Shown one piece after another: positions 9,639 to 18,363 of a DNA stretch of 64,000 nucleotides. How positions within the stretch are numbered: position 1 is the stretch's first letter; every line of letters starts with the position of its first letter. The position numbers and the translations under genes are program-made. Below the pieces are notes generated by a model, which was given only the letters and a program-made list of their open reading frames with translations, had not been told where the DNA came from and made no database searches. Source of the stretch: an uncultured Pirellulaceae bacterium. GTDB lineage: Bacteria > Planctomycetota > Planctomycetia > Pirellulales > Pirellulaceae. The stretch spans positions 19,622 to 83,621 of the forward strand of contig CALFWR010000060.1 of assembly GCA_937928555.1 (NCBI GenBank), written 5' to 3'.

Positions 9639-10841
9639 TTAAGGAGAACTTTTCGATGCAACGGTCCGCACAACCTCTAACATTTTGTCTGCCGAAGTTT
9701 GCGGTGTGACATGGGCCACGGATTGCCGAGCATTTTGGCCCATCTTCGCAAGGTCGTCAGCGGAGGTGCAAAGCGCACGACCAATCGCGGCAACCATATC
9801 CTGCTCGTCCAAAGGATCGAACTGCCAACCATTATGACCTTCAAGACAACAGGTTTCCACCGACTGCGCGTACTTGCTACCGAGCACCGGCAAGCCCGAA
9901 GCCATCGCTTCGACAGGCACCAACCCCCACTCGTCGGCAAGCGTGGGAAAGACACAGATATCGGATTCGCCGTACGCCGACCCAAGCTGCCCGGTGTCGC
10001 AATCGCCCAAAAAGTTGATTTTCAGGTTTTCACCGCCCAACTCCGCGACCTGTTCCTGTAGCGGTCCACTGCCAGCGACCATGAACTCAACCGATGAATC
10101 GCGATTGGCTGCAGACCAGCGTTTGAGCGCGTTGGTGAACTGAAGAATACCCTTCCGCTCGCTGATCATCCCGCAGAAAAGCAATTTGACCGGATCGTCC
10201 CCGTTTTTCTTCGCTCGCGGTCCCGAATAAACCGTGTCCCAGTCAATGCAGTACGGCAAATGGAACAATCTTTCATCCGACACGCCCAGCGATTGCAGGT
10301 ACGACCTACAGCTCGGGCCGTTGTAAGTGAGATAGTCAACGCCCTTGCAAACCAATTTGCGAAACACCCGTCGCAAGGGGCCGCGTTCCTGTTCAATATG
10401 TTGGGACATGTTCCCCACCATCACCAGCGGGACGCCTCTGCGCATGCGCCGATAGACGACCGAAAGAAGCGTCCTCATGCCCATCTCGTAAGACATCACC
10501 ACATCGGGCCGAAGCTCACGCAATCGCTTGAGCGTATCGACCGGAACATGAATGAAGTTGTCTTCCTTAAATCCGGATGAGTGCCGCCAATTCGCGGTGA
10601 ACATCCAGCTCTTTTGAACCGCCACATCGAGATCCTGCCATTGAGCCTCCCAACTACGGTCTGGTTCCATGGGAATGGACAGCAGGATCGTCAACTTGCC
10701 GACGCGTTTGGAAAATTCACGCAAGGCAGCAACGTGATGCCGACGAAGATAGTTGATCAAAACCACGACATGGCCATCATAAAACTCGGGCAATGTCTCT
10801 CCCGGCGCCGGCGCATGCTGACTGTCCAACATCGTGCTCAT
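9639..10841 (-). CDS. Glycosyltransferase family 4-type (GT-B)
   Basis: 400 aa. The C-terminal nucleotide-sugar half has KLLFCGMISERKGILQFTNA and the E-x7-E motif region VPVEAMASGLPVLGSK. The N-terminal half begins VVVLINYLRRHHVAALREF, an acceptor-side Rossmann fold. Its start overlaps the stop of the O-antigen ligase-like gene by 4 bp, so the two are co-translated. It probably adds a sugar to the lipid-linked repeat unit of the exopolysaccharide; donor and acceptor are unknown. Confidence 0.87.
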   Translation of the reverse strand: MSTMLDSQHAPAPGETLPEFYDGHVVVLINYLRRHHVAALREFSKRVGKLTILLSIPMEPDRSWEAQWQDLDVAVQKSWMFTANWRHSSGFKEDNFIHVPVDTLKRLRELRPDVVMSYEMGMRTLLSVVYRRMRRGVPLVMVGNMSQHIEQERGPLRRVFRKLVCKGVDYLTYNGPSCRSYLQSLGVSDERLFHLPYCIDWDTVYSGPRAKKNGDDPVKLLFCGMISERKGILQFTNALKRWSAANRDSSVEFMVAGSGPLQEQVAELGGENLKINFLGDCDTGQLGSAYGESDICVFPTLADEWGLVPVEAMASGLPVLGSKYAQSVETCCLEGHNGWQFDPLDEQDMVAAIGRALCTSADDLAKMGQNARQSVAHVTPQTSADKMLEVVRTVASKSSP

Positions 10842-12223
10842 TGAGAACTTTCGAGTCTGAGAAACTGCCCGGTCGGACCATCCGATTCAGTTTTGATTCC
10901 ACGACTGCCGTGAGTTACCGCAGGATCGTCAGCCATCAGGGGCCAGCACAAAGCAACGATCCAGATCATTGTCGGCATGCCCGCGAGAATGGAAAAAATG
11001 ACGTTCTCAAAGATTCCATTGACCACGATGAATACGATCACTGAATCCGCCAGTGGGTGGCGGTTGAAAAAAAGCGATCTCAACCTTCCGAGGATCATCA
11101 ACACACATGCCAACCCACCAAAGATTCCCGAGCTAAACGCAACGTTCAGAATCAGATTGTGCGTGTACTGGGAGTACTGCTCGAGGAAAAACACGGACGT
11201 CGTCGCACCGTAGCCGGTCAGTGGTTGCTCTGAAATCAGGCGCATCGAATAAGCCCAGATCTCCGATCGGCCAGTGGCAGTTGTCAGCTCTTCGGTGTCA
11301 CCGGATTTGGAAAGGAACGCCAGTTTGTTCATCAGCTGTTGCTCAATGTCGCTTTGCGTGCTGGCCAACAACACCACCAGCAACCCAACGAATCCGGCAA
11401 TGAAAAAGTATTTGAAGTAGGCGGGCTTGAAAATCACATGCCGGTATCCGACTGCCAACGCCACGACCGTCGCCAACACGGAAGTTCGCGAGAGGCAGTT
11501 CACCAACGCCCCCAACGCCAGCAGGCCAAGAAAAATCAACCACCGCGAGCGGAACTGATACGTGGAAACGATGACAACAATCAAAACCAGTGTCAGCCCC
11601 GAGTACTGTCCAAGCGTGTTGGCGTGAGCCAAACCGCTCATGCGATAGGCAAATTGTCCTTCCGGAAGCGGTTCGACAAGAATTCCAATCGACGGCACAA
11701 AAAAGTAAACCAGCCAGGATCCAACAATGAACAGAGCCATCCCGGTCACGATCGCCGTCAGGACTTTCATGACTCCCAGATGATCAAGCGCCGTCACTGT
11801 CAGTAGCAGCACGCATAGAATCGAGGATGCGGAAACAAACGATTTCAGTGGCGTAATCGAATTCGGAACCGCGAGAAAATAGAAGAAGGTGATTACCACC
11901 ATCCAAAGAATCGGAAACGATCCGATGAGCTTCTGCACTCTCTGGCGGGTCGTCAGGCCAAAGAGCCCGTAAACTCCGGCGAGCCCGACCAGTCCCAGCT
12001 TGACCAACACCTGCCCGTCCAGCCCGACTTCGTCTTTACCTACCGTAAAGTTCGCCAGATTCATGAACGTACAGCCGCAAATCAGCGACCAGCCCAGCAG
12101 CGAAATGATCGACGTGTCACCGAGAGACCGGATTCGCTCCGACATCGTTACGTCTTTAATTCGTGGAGAATCGCTGTTTTGTCCAATCGAAACACCCGCC
12201 ATCACTGAACCTCCAGCGGGCAC
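10838..12223 (-). CDS. O-antigen ligase / Wzy-type polymerase-like membrane protein
   Basis: 461 aa with about 11-12 hydrophobic segments. The diagnostic stretch near the C-terminus is LTGYGATTSVFF followed by YTHNLILNVAFSSGIFGG, resembling the conserved loop of the O-antigen ligase family in which a His is needed. Such proteins either polymerise or ligate lipid-linked glycans at the outer face of the inner membrane. In this operon, polymerase is the more natural role because no other Wzy candidate is present. The start is uncertain: the ATG at 12223 is used, but the in-frame Met beginning MSERIRSLGD lies about 25 residues later. Confidence 0.82.
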   Translation of the reverse strand: MPAGGSVMAGVSIGQNSDSPRIKDVTMSERIRSLGDTSIISLLGWSLICGCTFMNLANFTVGKDEVGLDGQVLVKLGLVGLAGVYGLFGLTTRQRVQKLIGSFPILWMVVITFFYFLAVPNSITPLKSFVSASSILCVLLLTVTALDHLGVMKVLTAIVTGMALFIVGSWLVYFFVPSIGILVEPLPEGQFAYRMSGLAHANTLGQYSGLTLVLIVVIVSTYQFRSRWLIFLGLLALGALVNCLSRTSVLATVVALAVGYRHVIFKPAYFKYFFIAGFVGLLVVLLASTQSDIEQQLMNKLAFLSKSGDTEELTTATGRSEIWAYSMRLISEQPLTGYGATTSVFFLEQYSQYTHNLILNVAFSSGIFGGLACVLMILGRLRSLFFNRHPLADSVIVFIVVNGIFENVIFSILAGMPTMIWIVALCWPLMADDPAVTHGSRGIKTESDGPTGQFLRLESSQ

Positions 12224-12286
12224 GCGAACCGACGCTCTGCATCTCGCAAGACCACCAACAGGACAGCTTCCATCTCGGGCACCGCT

Positions 12287-13579
12287 CTATACAGACCCAC
12301 GATGCCGAACAACGATCCATGCCGTTTCGCCGATCAATCGTAAATCATGGATCAAACCGCGCTGACGAATGTACTCCATATCCATTCGCATCCACTCGTT
12401 GAATTTGGTATTCCTGCCGCCACGGGCCTGCCAAATACAAGTCAACCCCGGTAGCACGGCCAATCGTTGCCTCTGCCACGGCTCACAAGCAAGCGACTCG
12501 TCGACCGGCAACGGTCGCGGCCCTACCAGCGACATCGTTCCGGTGAGAACGTTGACCAGTTGCGGCAGTTCGTCGATACAGGATTTACGAAGGTACTTTC
12601 CAATCACGGTAACTCGGGGATCATCCGTCAACTTGAACGCCGGACCATCCTGCTCGCTCAACTCACGAAGCCCCGCCTTTTTTGCTTCGGCGTCAGGAAC
12701 CATGGTGCGAAATTTGAGAATGTCGAACAGCTCGCCGTCTTTTCCTTCGCGCCGTTGGCGAAAAAATACCGGACCCGGTGACGACAATTTGATCGCGGTC
12801 GCTGCTGCGATGAAAACTGGCGACAGGACTAGCAAACCCGCTGCGGCACCGGCAACGTCAACAGCGCGTTTCCAGACAGGAGTTGCTCTCGCAGAAGCAA
12901 AAAGGTACCGCGTACCGGTCCCCTGAGCTTGAGGCTGGGCGACGACCTGATGTTTTACCTTTTCGCTTTTTGCAATTTTTGGAGCCGTCAACGTTGCCAC
13001 TGCCCCGTGGCCGTCATCATAACATTTGACCACATCATTGCCCCCGCATGGACCATCAATACGAAACTGCAATTCCTCGCCATCGGTATAGCTTTTGTTG
13101 TCAGTCGGCGGTCTATCCTGCCAATGCCGGGTCAGCCCGGTGAATTCCCCGATAACAATGTCGTCCCATGGATAAATCGAAATCGAGGACTCGAGTTTGA
13201 TGCCTTTGGAGGTCGCAAGTTCGTCCAAAGAATCAACGACAAGTGTTGCGCCGTCCTTGCCAGTCTCAGGAAGCAGAATCGAAAGCTTCAATTGATGCCA
13301 GCCGATGGTATCCGAAACACGCAAGCGGCCACGAAACGATTCAATCAGTTCGTCAAGTTCGGTGTCGTTGACTTTGAAATCACAAAAGTCCAACGAGACA
13401 ATGGCAAACTCGGGGTTATTACTTCTTCGATTGGAGCGATCAATCTCTTTGTTGACCTCTACCTGAAACCGCTCCGACGAAAGAACGTGGCGATAACCGG
13501 GAGGGGGAGTCAGCGTTGAGATCGGACGCAGTAGCGTCCTAAGCAATGATTCGCGTTTTCGGCGGTTCCGAATGATCAT
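12287..13579 (-). CDS. Priming sugar-phosphate transferase with N-terminal GGDEF-like domain
   Basis: 430 aa. Residues ~233-430 are a bacterial sugar transferase domain: KRAVDVAGAAAGLLVLSPVF (membrane re-entrant helix), GPVFFRQRREGKDGELF, KFRTMVPDAEA, KLTDDPRVTVIGKYLRK, DELPQLVNVLTGTMSLVGPR and PGLTCIWQARGG. It should load a hexose-1-phosphate onto undecaprenyl phosphate to start the repeat unit. Residues ~35-150 read like a degenerate diguanylate cyclase fold (FAIVSLDFCDFK, RVSDTIGWHQLKLSILLPET) without a GGDEF signature. There are no obvious N-terminal transmembrane helices of the WcaJ type. See findings. Confidence 0.9.
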   Translation of the reverse strand: MIIRNRRKRESLLRTLLRPISTLTPPPGYRHVLSSERFQVEVNKEIDRSNRRSNNPEFAIVSLDFCDFKVNDTELDELIESFRGRLRVSDTIGWHQLKLSILLPETGKDGATLVVDSLDELATSKGIKLESSISIYPWDDIVIGEFTGLTRHWQDRPPTDNKSYTDGEELQFRIDGPCGGNDVVKCYDDGHGAVATLTAPKIAKSEKVKHQVVAQPQAQGTGTRYLFASARATPVWKRAVDVAGAAAGLLVLSPVFIAAATAIKLSSPGPVFFRQRREGKDGELFDILKFRTMVPDAEAKKAGLRELSEQDGPAFKLTDDPRVTVIGKYLRKSCIDELPQLVNVLTGTMSLVGPRPLPVDESLACEPWQRQRLAVLPGLTCIWQARGGRNTKFNEWMRMDMEYIRQRGLIHDLRLIGETAWIVVRHRGSV

Positions 13580-13601
13580 TGTTCAGTAATTCCGTGGGAG
13601 T

Positions 13602-13637
13602 AAAACAAGGAGGAAAACAAGGAGGAAAACAGGGAGG
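13602..13637. repeat. Three 12-bp direct repeats
   Basis: AAAACAAGGAGG, AAAACAAGGAGG and AAAACAGGGAGG run head to tail in the 78-bp gap between the kinase-like gene and the sugar transferase gene. On the transcribed minus strand they read as pyrimidine-rich CCTCCTTGTTTT units, so they are not ribosome binding sites. Role unknown. Confidence 0.85.
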
Positions 13638-13657
13638 AGGTGTCGTCGCAACAAGGC

Positions 13658-14344
13658 TTACTGCTTGTTGATGACAAGTCCAATAATGGGAACACCAAGG
13701 CCTTGCATCAGTTGGCGAAACCGTCCGATGCGACGGTGGTCGATCTGGTTGGCTTCGGCCGCGAGGATCACGCCATCAAGATGGGGCACAATGGAATAAC
13801 AGGCCGTCAAATGATTAGCCAGAGGAAGATCAAAAATTGCATAACGATAGTCGAGGAAACTACGGTTGATCGTGGCCGGCAGCAAGTCAAAAGGAAGCTC
13901 CATCGCAACCTGATCGGTGACCTGACCGGGGCCCAGAAGATCAAGGCCGACGATCGGTGTTTCGGTGACCGACGCTTCCATTTCAGCCATCTCGACCAAA
14001 ACATCACTTAACCCGGGCTTTCTGGACTGTCCGAGGCGGCGAGTCAGAAAAGGTTTGCCAAAGTTCGATTCGACAAGCAGCGTCCGAGAACGGGAAAGTG
14101 AACCAATGGCGACAGCAAGGTTGTACGCAATCGTGCTTGTACCGGCCTTGGCTTGCATCGAGGTAACTCCGACGGTCCGCACGGGCCGGGTCACATTACC
14201 GTTACCGCTACCGTCAAACCAGTGACGGGTCTGCCGAGCCAAAGCCAAAAAATGACGACGAAGGCTTGAGCTGGGCGCTACACCCATTCGCTTGGCACGC
14301 TGCAAATCTGTCTGTTCGCGACTTCGAGCATTCTCAATCATCAA
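13658..14344 (-). CDS. BY-kinase/MinD-like protein with degenerate Walker A motif
   Basis: 228 aa, the cytoplasmic CpsD/CapB-type partner of the Wzz-type gene upstream; starts overlap by 4 bp (ATGA). The P-loop region reads GVTSMQAKAGTSTIAYNLA where active kinases have a PGEGKST-type loop; the catalytic Lys is replaced by Thr. The Walker A' region reads LLVESNFGKP instead of the usual LLIDxDxRxP. There is no C-terminal Tyr cluster (it ends GLVINKQ). It is therefore likely an inactive or altered ATPase that still pairs with the chain-length protein. Family assignment rests on fold-level motifs and gene order. Confidence 0.75.
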   Translation of the reverse strand: MMIENARSREQTDLQRAKRMGVAPSSSLRRHFLALARQTRHWFDGSGNGNVTRPVRTVGVTSMQAKAGTSTIAYNLAVAIGSLSRSRTLLVESNFGKPFLTRRLGQSRKPGLSDVLVEMAEMEASVTETPIVGLDLLGPGQVTDQVAMELPFDLLPATINRSFLDYRYAIFDLPLANHLTACYSIVPHLDGVILAAEANQIDHRRIGRFRQLMQGLGVPIIGLVINKQ

Positions 14345-15888
14345 TTCACCATGTTTCTGCTGGAGTAAACGCGGGGAAGCGTAACAAGAATGGGCATCTC
14401 CAAAATTCCCTCAACTTCTGTCTCATTCAACGAACCACTCAAGTGATTTCTCTCGCAGAACAGAGCCGTGGCCAGTCCGGCGAGCAAACCAAGCATCACC
14501 CCGACGGGCAAGAAAAGACTCCCCTTGGGGCTGGCGTGCTTGAGGATGAATGATGGCTCCTGCGCCACCACGAGCGTGGAAAGGTTACTTTTGTCAAGGC
14601 TCTGATTCGCTTCCGCTTCACGCCCCTTTGTCACATACATTTCCCAGTCGGCACGCGTGGTGTTGATCAGCCTCTGCAATCGATCGCCAACGATCTCATC
14701 GTGATTGAGTACCAACAGCTTCTTGTGAGATTCCTGTAGCCGGGATTCGATACTCGCCAACCTTGCCTTTGCTCCGGCAGAGGTCGCCTCGGCACGGACC
14801 AATTCTACTTTCAACTCTTCGTGAACATTATTGATCTGGAACGTCTTCTGTGTTCGGTCGTCGTCCATCGCGTCAAGCTTCGACTTCATCTTGCGAATCC
14901 GGTCATCGATTTTGACAACTTCCGGGTGTGTCGGCTGATAAATTCCTAGCAATCGAGTTCGCTCATCCTGCAAACTGAAAAACGCTACCTGGGCATCATC
15001 ACCAGACTTTCGCTCGACACCGGTCGTCTCGACCATGATCCGCTCAGGAGTCCTTTTCAGTTCTGTATTTAGGCGAAGGATCTTTTTTTCCAACTGAGAA
15101 ACTTCGACCGAAGTATCCACGATGTCTTTTTCCAAACTGGAAATGATGTTCTGAAGCGAACCCCTCGCGGCTTCCACAGAAAGCATCTCCCGTTCTCCGC
15201 GAAACTTCTCCTGCTTTGCCATCGCATTCTCGAGAATCTCAGCCGACTCCTCGACCTTCTCTCGGAAGAAAGCCGATGATCCTGGGACGGCGTGAACTTT
15301 GGAATGAATCCGTCGGACTTCGTTGAAGATCTCATTGACGGTTCGCTGAGCCAGCCGGGGAGAACTCGCATTGACGTAAACCGAAATGACGGATGTCTTT
15401 TTCTGATTGAAGATGACTACCGAATCTTCCAGCTGTTTGACCGCAGCCTCGATCTTCTTCAGCCGCTGGTACTCCTTGGCATCCAGTTTGTCGTCGCCGA
15501 ACTGACCCTCGGAGCTACCGCCCAATGAAGGGAACTTGATCGAAGGAAGCAAGCCATCGAGCGGACTCTTGAGGAATTCGTCCGGGCCGATCTGTTGCAC
15601 AACCGCTTCCAGAACGACGCGGCTTCTGATCAGTTCCTCAACCGATTTGATCTCTGTTTCACGCGTATCCTGGATCGAGATTCCAACAGATTGCGATGTT
15701 GGCGAGATGTTGGTTTCGTTACGGCCAACCTGAACGTAAAGTTTTCCTTCAGAACCGTACTTTTTGGGCCAAATCAGGAATAATCCCACCACCATGGCCG
15801 CGACAGACGCGAACACGATGAAACATTTGGCTTTATGGCTCAAAACAGCCGCAAAGACTTGGGATAATGTGAGTTGGGCGTTATTCAT
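14341..15888 (-). CDS. Wzz/GumC-type polysaccharide chain-length and export protein
   Basis: 515 aa. A first membrane segment at about residues 18-38 (FIVFASVAAMVVGLFLIWP) is followed by a large periplasmic region with coiled coil (residues ~190-400). A second membrane segment lies near 460-480 (LFLPVGVMLGLLAGLATALF), then a short cytoplasmic tail. This is the layout of PCP-2 type co-polymerases lacking the fused kinase. It is the first gene of the exopolysaccharide operon and would set chain length and couple polymerisation to export. An outer-membrane Wza protein is not in this operon; an SLBB-like lipoprotein is at 25650-26117. Confidence 0.87.
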   Translation of the reverse strand: MNNAQLTLSQVFAAVLSHKAKCFIVFASVAAMVVGLFLIWPKKYGSEGKLYVQVGRNETNISPTSQSVGISIQDTRETEIKSVEELIRSRVVLEAVVQQIGPDEFLKSPLDGLLPSIKFPSLGGSSEGQFGDDKLDAKEYQRLKKIEAAVKQLEDSVVIFNQKKTSVISVYVNASSPRLAQRTVNEIFNEVRRIHSKVHAVPGSSAFFREKVEESAEILENAMAKQEKFRGEREMLSVEAARGSLQNIISSLEKDIVDTSVEVSQLEKKILRLNTELKRTPERIMVETTGVERKSGDDAQVAFFSLQDERTRLLGIYQPTHPEVVKIDDRIRKMKSKLDAMDDDRTQKTFQINNVHEELKVELVRAEATSAGAKARLASIESRLQESHKKLLVLNHDEIVGDRLQRLINTTRADWEMYVTKGREAEANQSLDKSNLSTLVVAQEPSFILKHASPKGSLFLPVGVMLGLLAGLATALFCERNHLSGSLNETEVEGILEMPILVTLPRVYSSRNMVN

Positions 15889-16189
15889 GGTGAGGCTCGA
15901 TTGGCCGCAGGGAGCTGCGGGAGCGGATCGTCTGGCAAAGGACGGCGGCCGCTACAATCCGACAAAATTGGCAAAGTCAAATTGAGTTGGCAGTCTATCA
16001 ACGGAATCTGAATCATCAAGAATAAAAATGACGGCTCTGCCAACTTTAACAGTGTCATAACCGTATTTTAGGGTGTTTCATTTCACGACGACCCTAAACC
16101 GACCTTCAGCCATACTCGGCGTCACAAATACACCAAACTACGTACTTTCAAGGGGCCAAAGCTTCGTCAGGGTCTGAACTCCCTGCCAC
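15889..16189 (-). promoter_or_regulatory. Upstream region of exopolysaccharide operon with two inverted repeats
   Basis: This 301-bp gap has no gene. It holds GTTGGCAG (15986-15993) with CTGCCAAC (16037-16044), and TTTAGGGT (16067-16074) with ACCCTAAA (16091-16098). Both arm pairs match perfectly over 8 bp. The gap lies upstream of the operon's first gene and contains AT-rich tracts, so these could be operator sites or transcript hairpins. No clear -35/-10 pair can be assigned with confidence. Confidence 0.4.
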
Positions 16190-16885
16190 TTATCGGTACT
16201 GTTTCAAACGATTAGGGGATTTAAGGGTGTCCAACCAAGCATCGGCACGCTCCAGATTCTTCAATTGCATATCCGGTCCAGACGTTGCAAGCAGTTCCGA
16301 TGACTCTCCCCCGGTTTCCACCGCAAGTGCTTTTGCGTTGATCGATCTGGCACATCGAACATCGTTTCGCGTATCTCCAATGACCCAAATTTTTTCAGGA
16401 TCGAACTTTTTTCCGAGATAGTTCCTAGCCGACACCCAGGCAGCGGAAGCCACATCGTTCCGGTCCGCATGCTCGTCACCGTATCCACCAAAATGAAAAT
16501 ATTCGCGCAACCCAAAACGATCCAGTTTGATCTCTGCAGCGCGCCGCACGTTTCCTGTAAGAATCCCCAAGGCAACATCCGGATCCTGGTCAAGGATCTC
16601 CAATACAGGCTCAACTCCGGGCAGCGTGTATCCTTCTGAATTCACGATCCATGCTTCGAGCCTCTTGCAGTAAGCTCGGTAAAAACTGGCGATATCGCCT
16701 TTGAGTGGCATTTGGAGCGTTTCGAAAATCTCGCCAATAATGCCACGGTCGGTACGACCGTGAACCGAAATGTCGGGAACATTGACGTCTCCATAGAGCT
16801 CTCGAATGGTTTGCCCCATCGCGCCCATACCGACGCCTTGGGTTCGTATAAGCGTGCCGTCGATATCAAACAGGATTGTCCACAT
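16190..16885 (-). CDS. HAD-superfamily phosphatase (phosphoglycolate phosphatase-like)
   Basis: 231 aa from ATG 16885 (MWTILFDIDGTLIRT); the open frame extends upstream to 17083 but that part overlaps the promoter and start of the divergent gene. Motif I is FDIDGTL, motif II lies in GILTGN, motif III Lys is in the following helix, and motif IV is IGDTRNDVRCA. The helical cap between residues ~15 and 90 has the PGP-like pattern (GRTDRGIIGEIF). It is a cytosolic phosphatase of unknown substrate; phosphoglycolate is only a guess from the subfamily. Confidence 0.88.
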   Translation of the reverse strand: MWTILFDIDGTLIRTQGVGMGAMGQTIRELYGDVNVPDISVHGRTDRGIIGEIFETLQMPLKGDIASFYRAYCKRLEAWIVNSEGYTLPGVEPVLEILDQDPDVALGILTGNVRRAAEIKLDRFGLREYFHFGGYGDEHADRNDVASAAWVSARNYLGKKFDPEKIWVIGDTRNDVRCARSINAKALAVETGGESSELLATSGPDMQLKNLERADAWLDTLKSPNRLKQYR

Positions 16886-16972
16886 AGTTCTTCCGTCGTT
16901 CAACTTTCGCTCGAATCGAGCCAATTGGCTACAATGGGTCCGGTACACGAGAAATCCACTTCGGCGCGGGCC

Positions 16973-18226
16973 ATGCCACAGAATCCACTCAATTTGATCG
17001 TCATTGTTACGCTCTTTCTTTGCTTTTCCGCTCCAGGTTTGGCCACAGAGCAGGATTCGACACGCCAGCGGGATTCGACGCAAAAACCGCAGTCGGCGCG
17101 GGAGCTTGTCCAGTCGCTGTCGAGTCCGGACGAGGACACGCGGATCAAATCCGAAAAGGCGCTACTGGAGATTGGCTTGTCCGCGAAACAGGACCTCGAA
17201 GATGGCTCTCGAAGCGTAAACATCGAAATCAGCTCACGCTGTCAACGAATTCTTGGCCGCATTGTCGAAAAGGACCAAAAGCAAAAGCGAGCGGCTTTCC
17301 TTGCCAACACGGGCGATTCCAACATTCCGACATGGGAATCATTCACAAGTCGTTTCGAGAACGACTCGAAAGAGGCAAGGCAACTTTTTCTCAATGTCTG
17401 CAAAACCCATTCAGATCATTTCGAGAACTGGCACCTGAAAGGGATCGACGATGATTCCGCCGAGGGCGCGGTCAGGCTTGCCCGCAAAGCCTCAACGATG
17501 CTCAACCCGGATATCTACCGGGACATCAACATTATCGTCGGCTTTTTTTTCGTCGACTCGATCGCCCAGGAGAGACTCAATAAGTTCAAAAGCGCTCCTG
17601 AAGTCATTGCCTTTGAAAAGCAACGGCATCTGAATTCGCTAAAATCTCTCAACTACCTCACCGCAAACAAACGCATGGGTGTTGGGGTCAGTCGTGAATA
17701 CCGCAAAGCATTCGAAAAGCTGACCGCCAGATGGTTCCGAGCTCTGGAAACCAGTGACTCTCCCTCGGCAGCGCAATCAAAAATGAGACTGATCTACCAG
17801 TCGTTCAACGAACTGTTGATCGACCAATTGGCAGATCGTTATAAATCGCTCCGCAACGACCAAAAACTCCAGTTCCTCGATATCGTCCGCCACTATTCCC
17901 GCAGCGAAAAACTGCTGCGTGTAAAGATCGACCCCACCAAAGTATTCCGCTGGCTGAGGCTTGCCCTAGAAGACCAATCCACCTTGTTGACCACCAGGCT
18001 CTGCGACAAACCCTCTGCCGAAATCAAAGTAACGCCAAAACAACTGGCTCTAGCGATAACCTGGCCTTTGGTAGCAAAATCCGATCCGGACACGCAAAAA
18101 AGCCTCCAGCGGGCCTTTGGCAGCATGCCGCTTTCGCTGTCGAGCATCAATGTATTGCAGGATGAAGCCATTCAAGCCGAGGTTATGGAAAAAGTTACCA
18201 ATGCGGTAAATCCTGACGGTTCCTGA
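16973..18226 (+). CDS. Secreted protein with N-terminal HEAT-like helices, unknown function
   Basis: 417 aa from ATG 16973. The signal peptide is clear (LNLIVIVTLFLCFSAPGLA). After it comes a HEAT-like pair of helices, ARELVQSLSSPDEDTRIKSE and ISSRCQRILGRI. The remaining ~330 residues are helical and charged and I recognise no family. Protein-protein interaction outside the cytoplasm is a reasonable guess for the first part only. It is divergent from the HAD gene with starts 87 bp apart. Confidence 0.75.
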   Translation: MPQNPLNLIVIVTLFLCFSAPGLATEQDSTRQRDSTQKPQSARELVQSLSSPDEDTRIKSEKALLEIGLSAKQDLEDGSRSVNIEISSRCQRILGRIVEKDQKQKRAAFLANTGDSNIPTWESFTSRFENDSKEARQLFLNVCKTHSDHFENWHLKGIDDDSAEGAVRLARKASTMLNPDIYRDINIIVGFFFVDSIAQERLNKFKSAPEVIAFEKQRHLNSLKSLNYLTANKRMGVGVSREYRKAFEKLTARWFRALETSDSPSAAQSKMRLIYQSFNELLIDQLADRYKSLRNDQKLQFLDIVRHYSRSEKLLRVKIDPTKVFRWLRLALEDQSTLLTTRLCDKPSAEIKVTPKQLALAITWPLVAKSDPDTQKSLQRAFGSMPLSLSSINVLQDEAIQAEVMEKVTNAVNPDGS

Positions 18227-18363
18227 AACCTGCCAATCCGGATCTGGTACACTATAGGTGAGTTATGACCCTCCGAATCCCAACGGCAATCAGCGCACGT
18301 ACTTCTTGATACTCGTCTGATAACGTGTGCCTGCCATCACTTCCACTGGCAAACGGGCTCATC

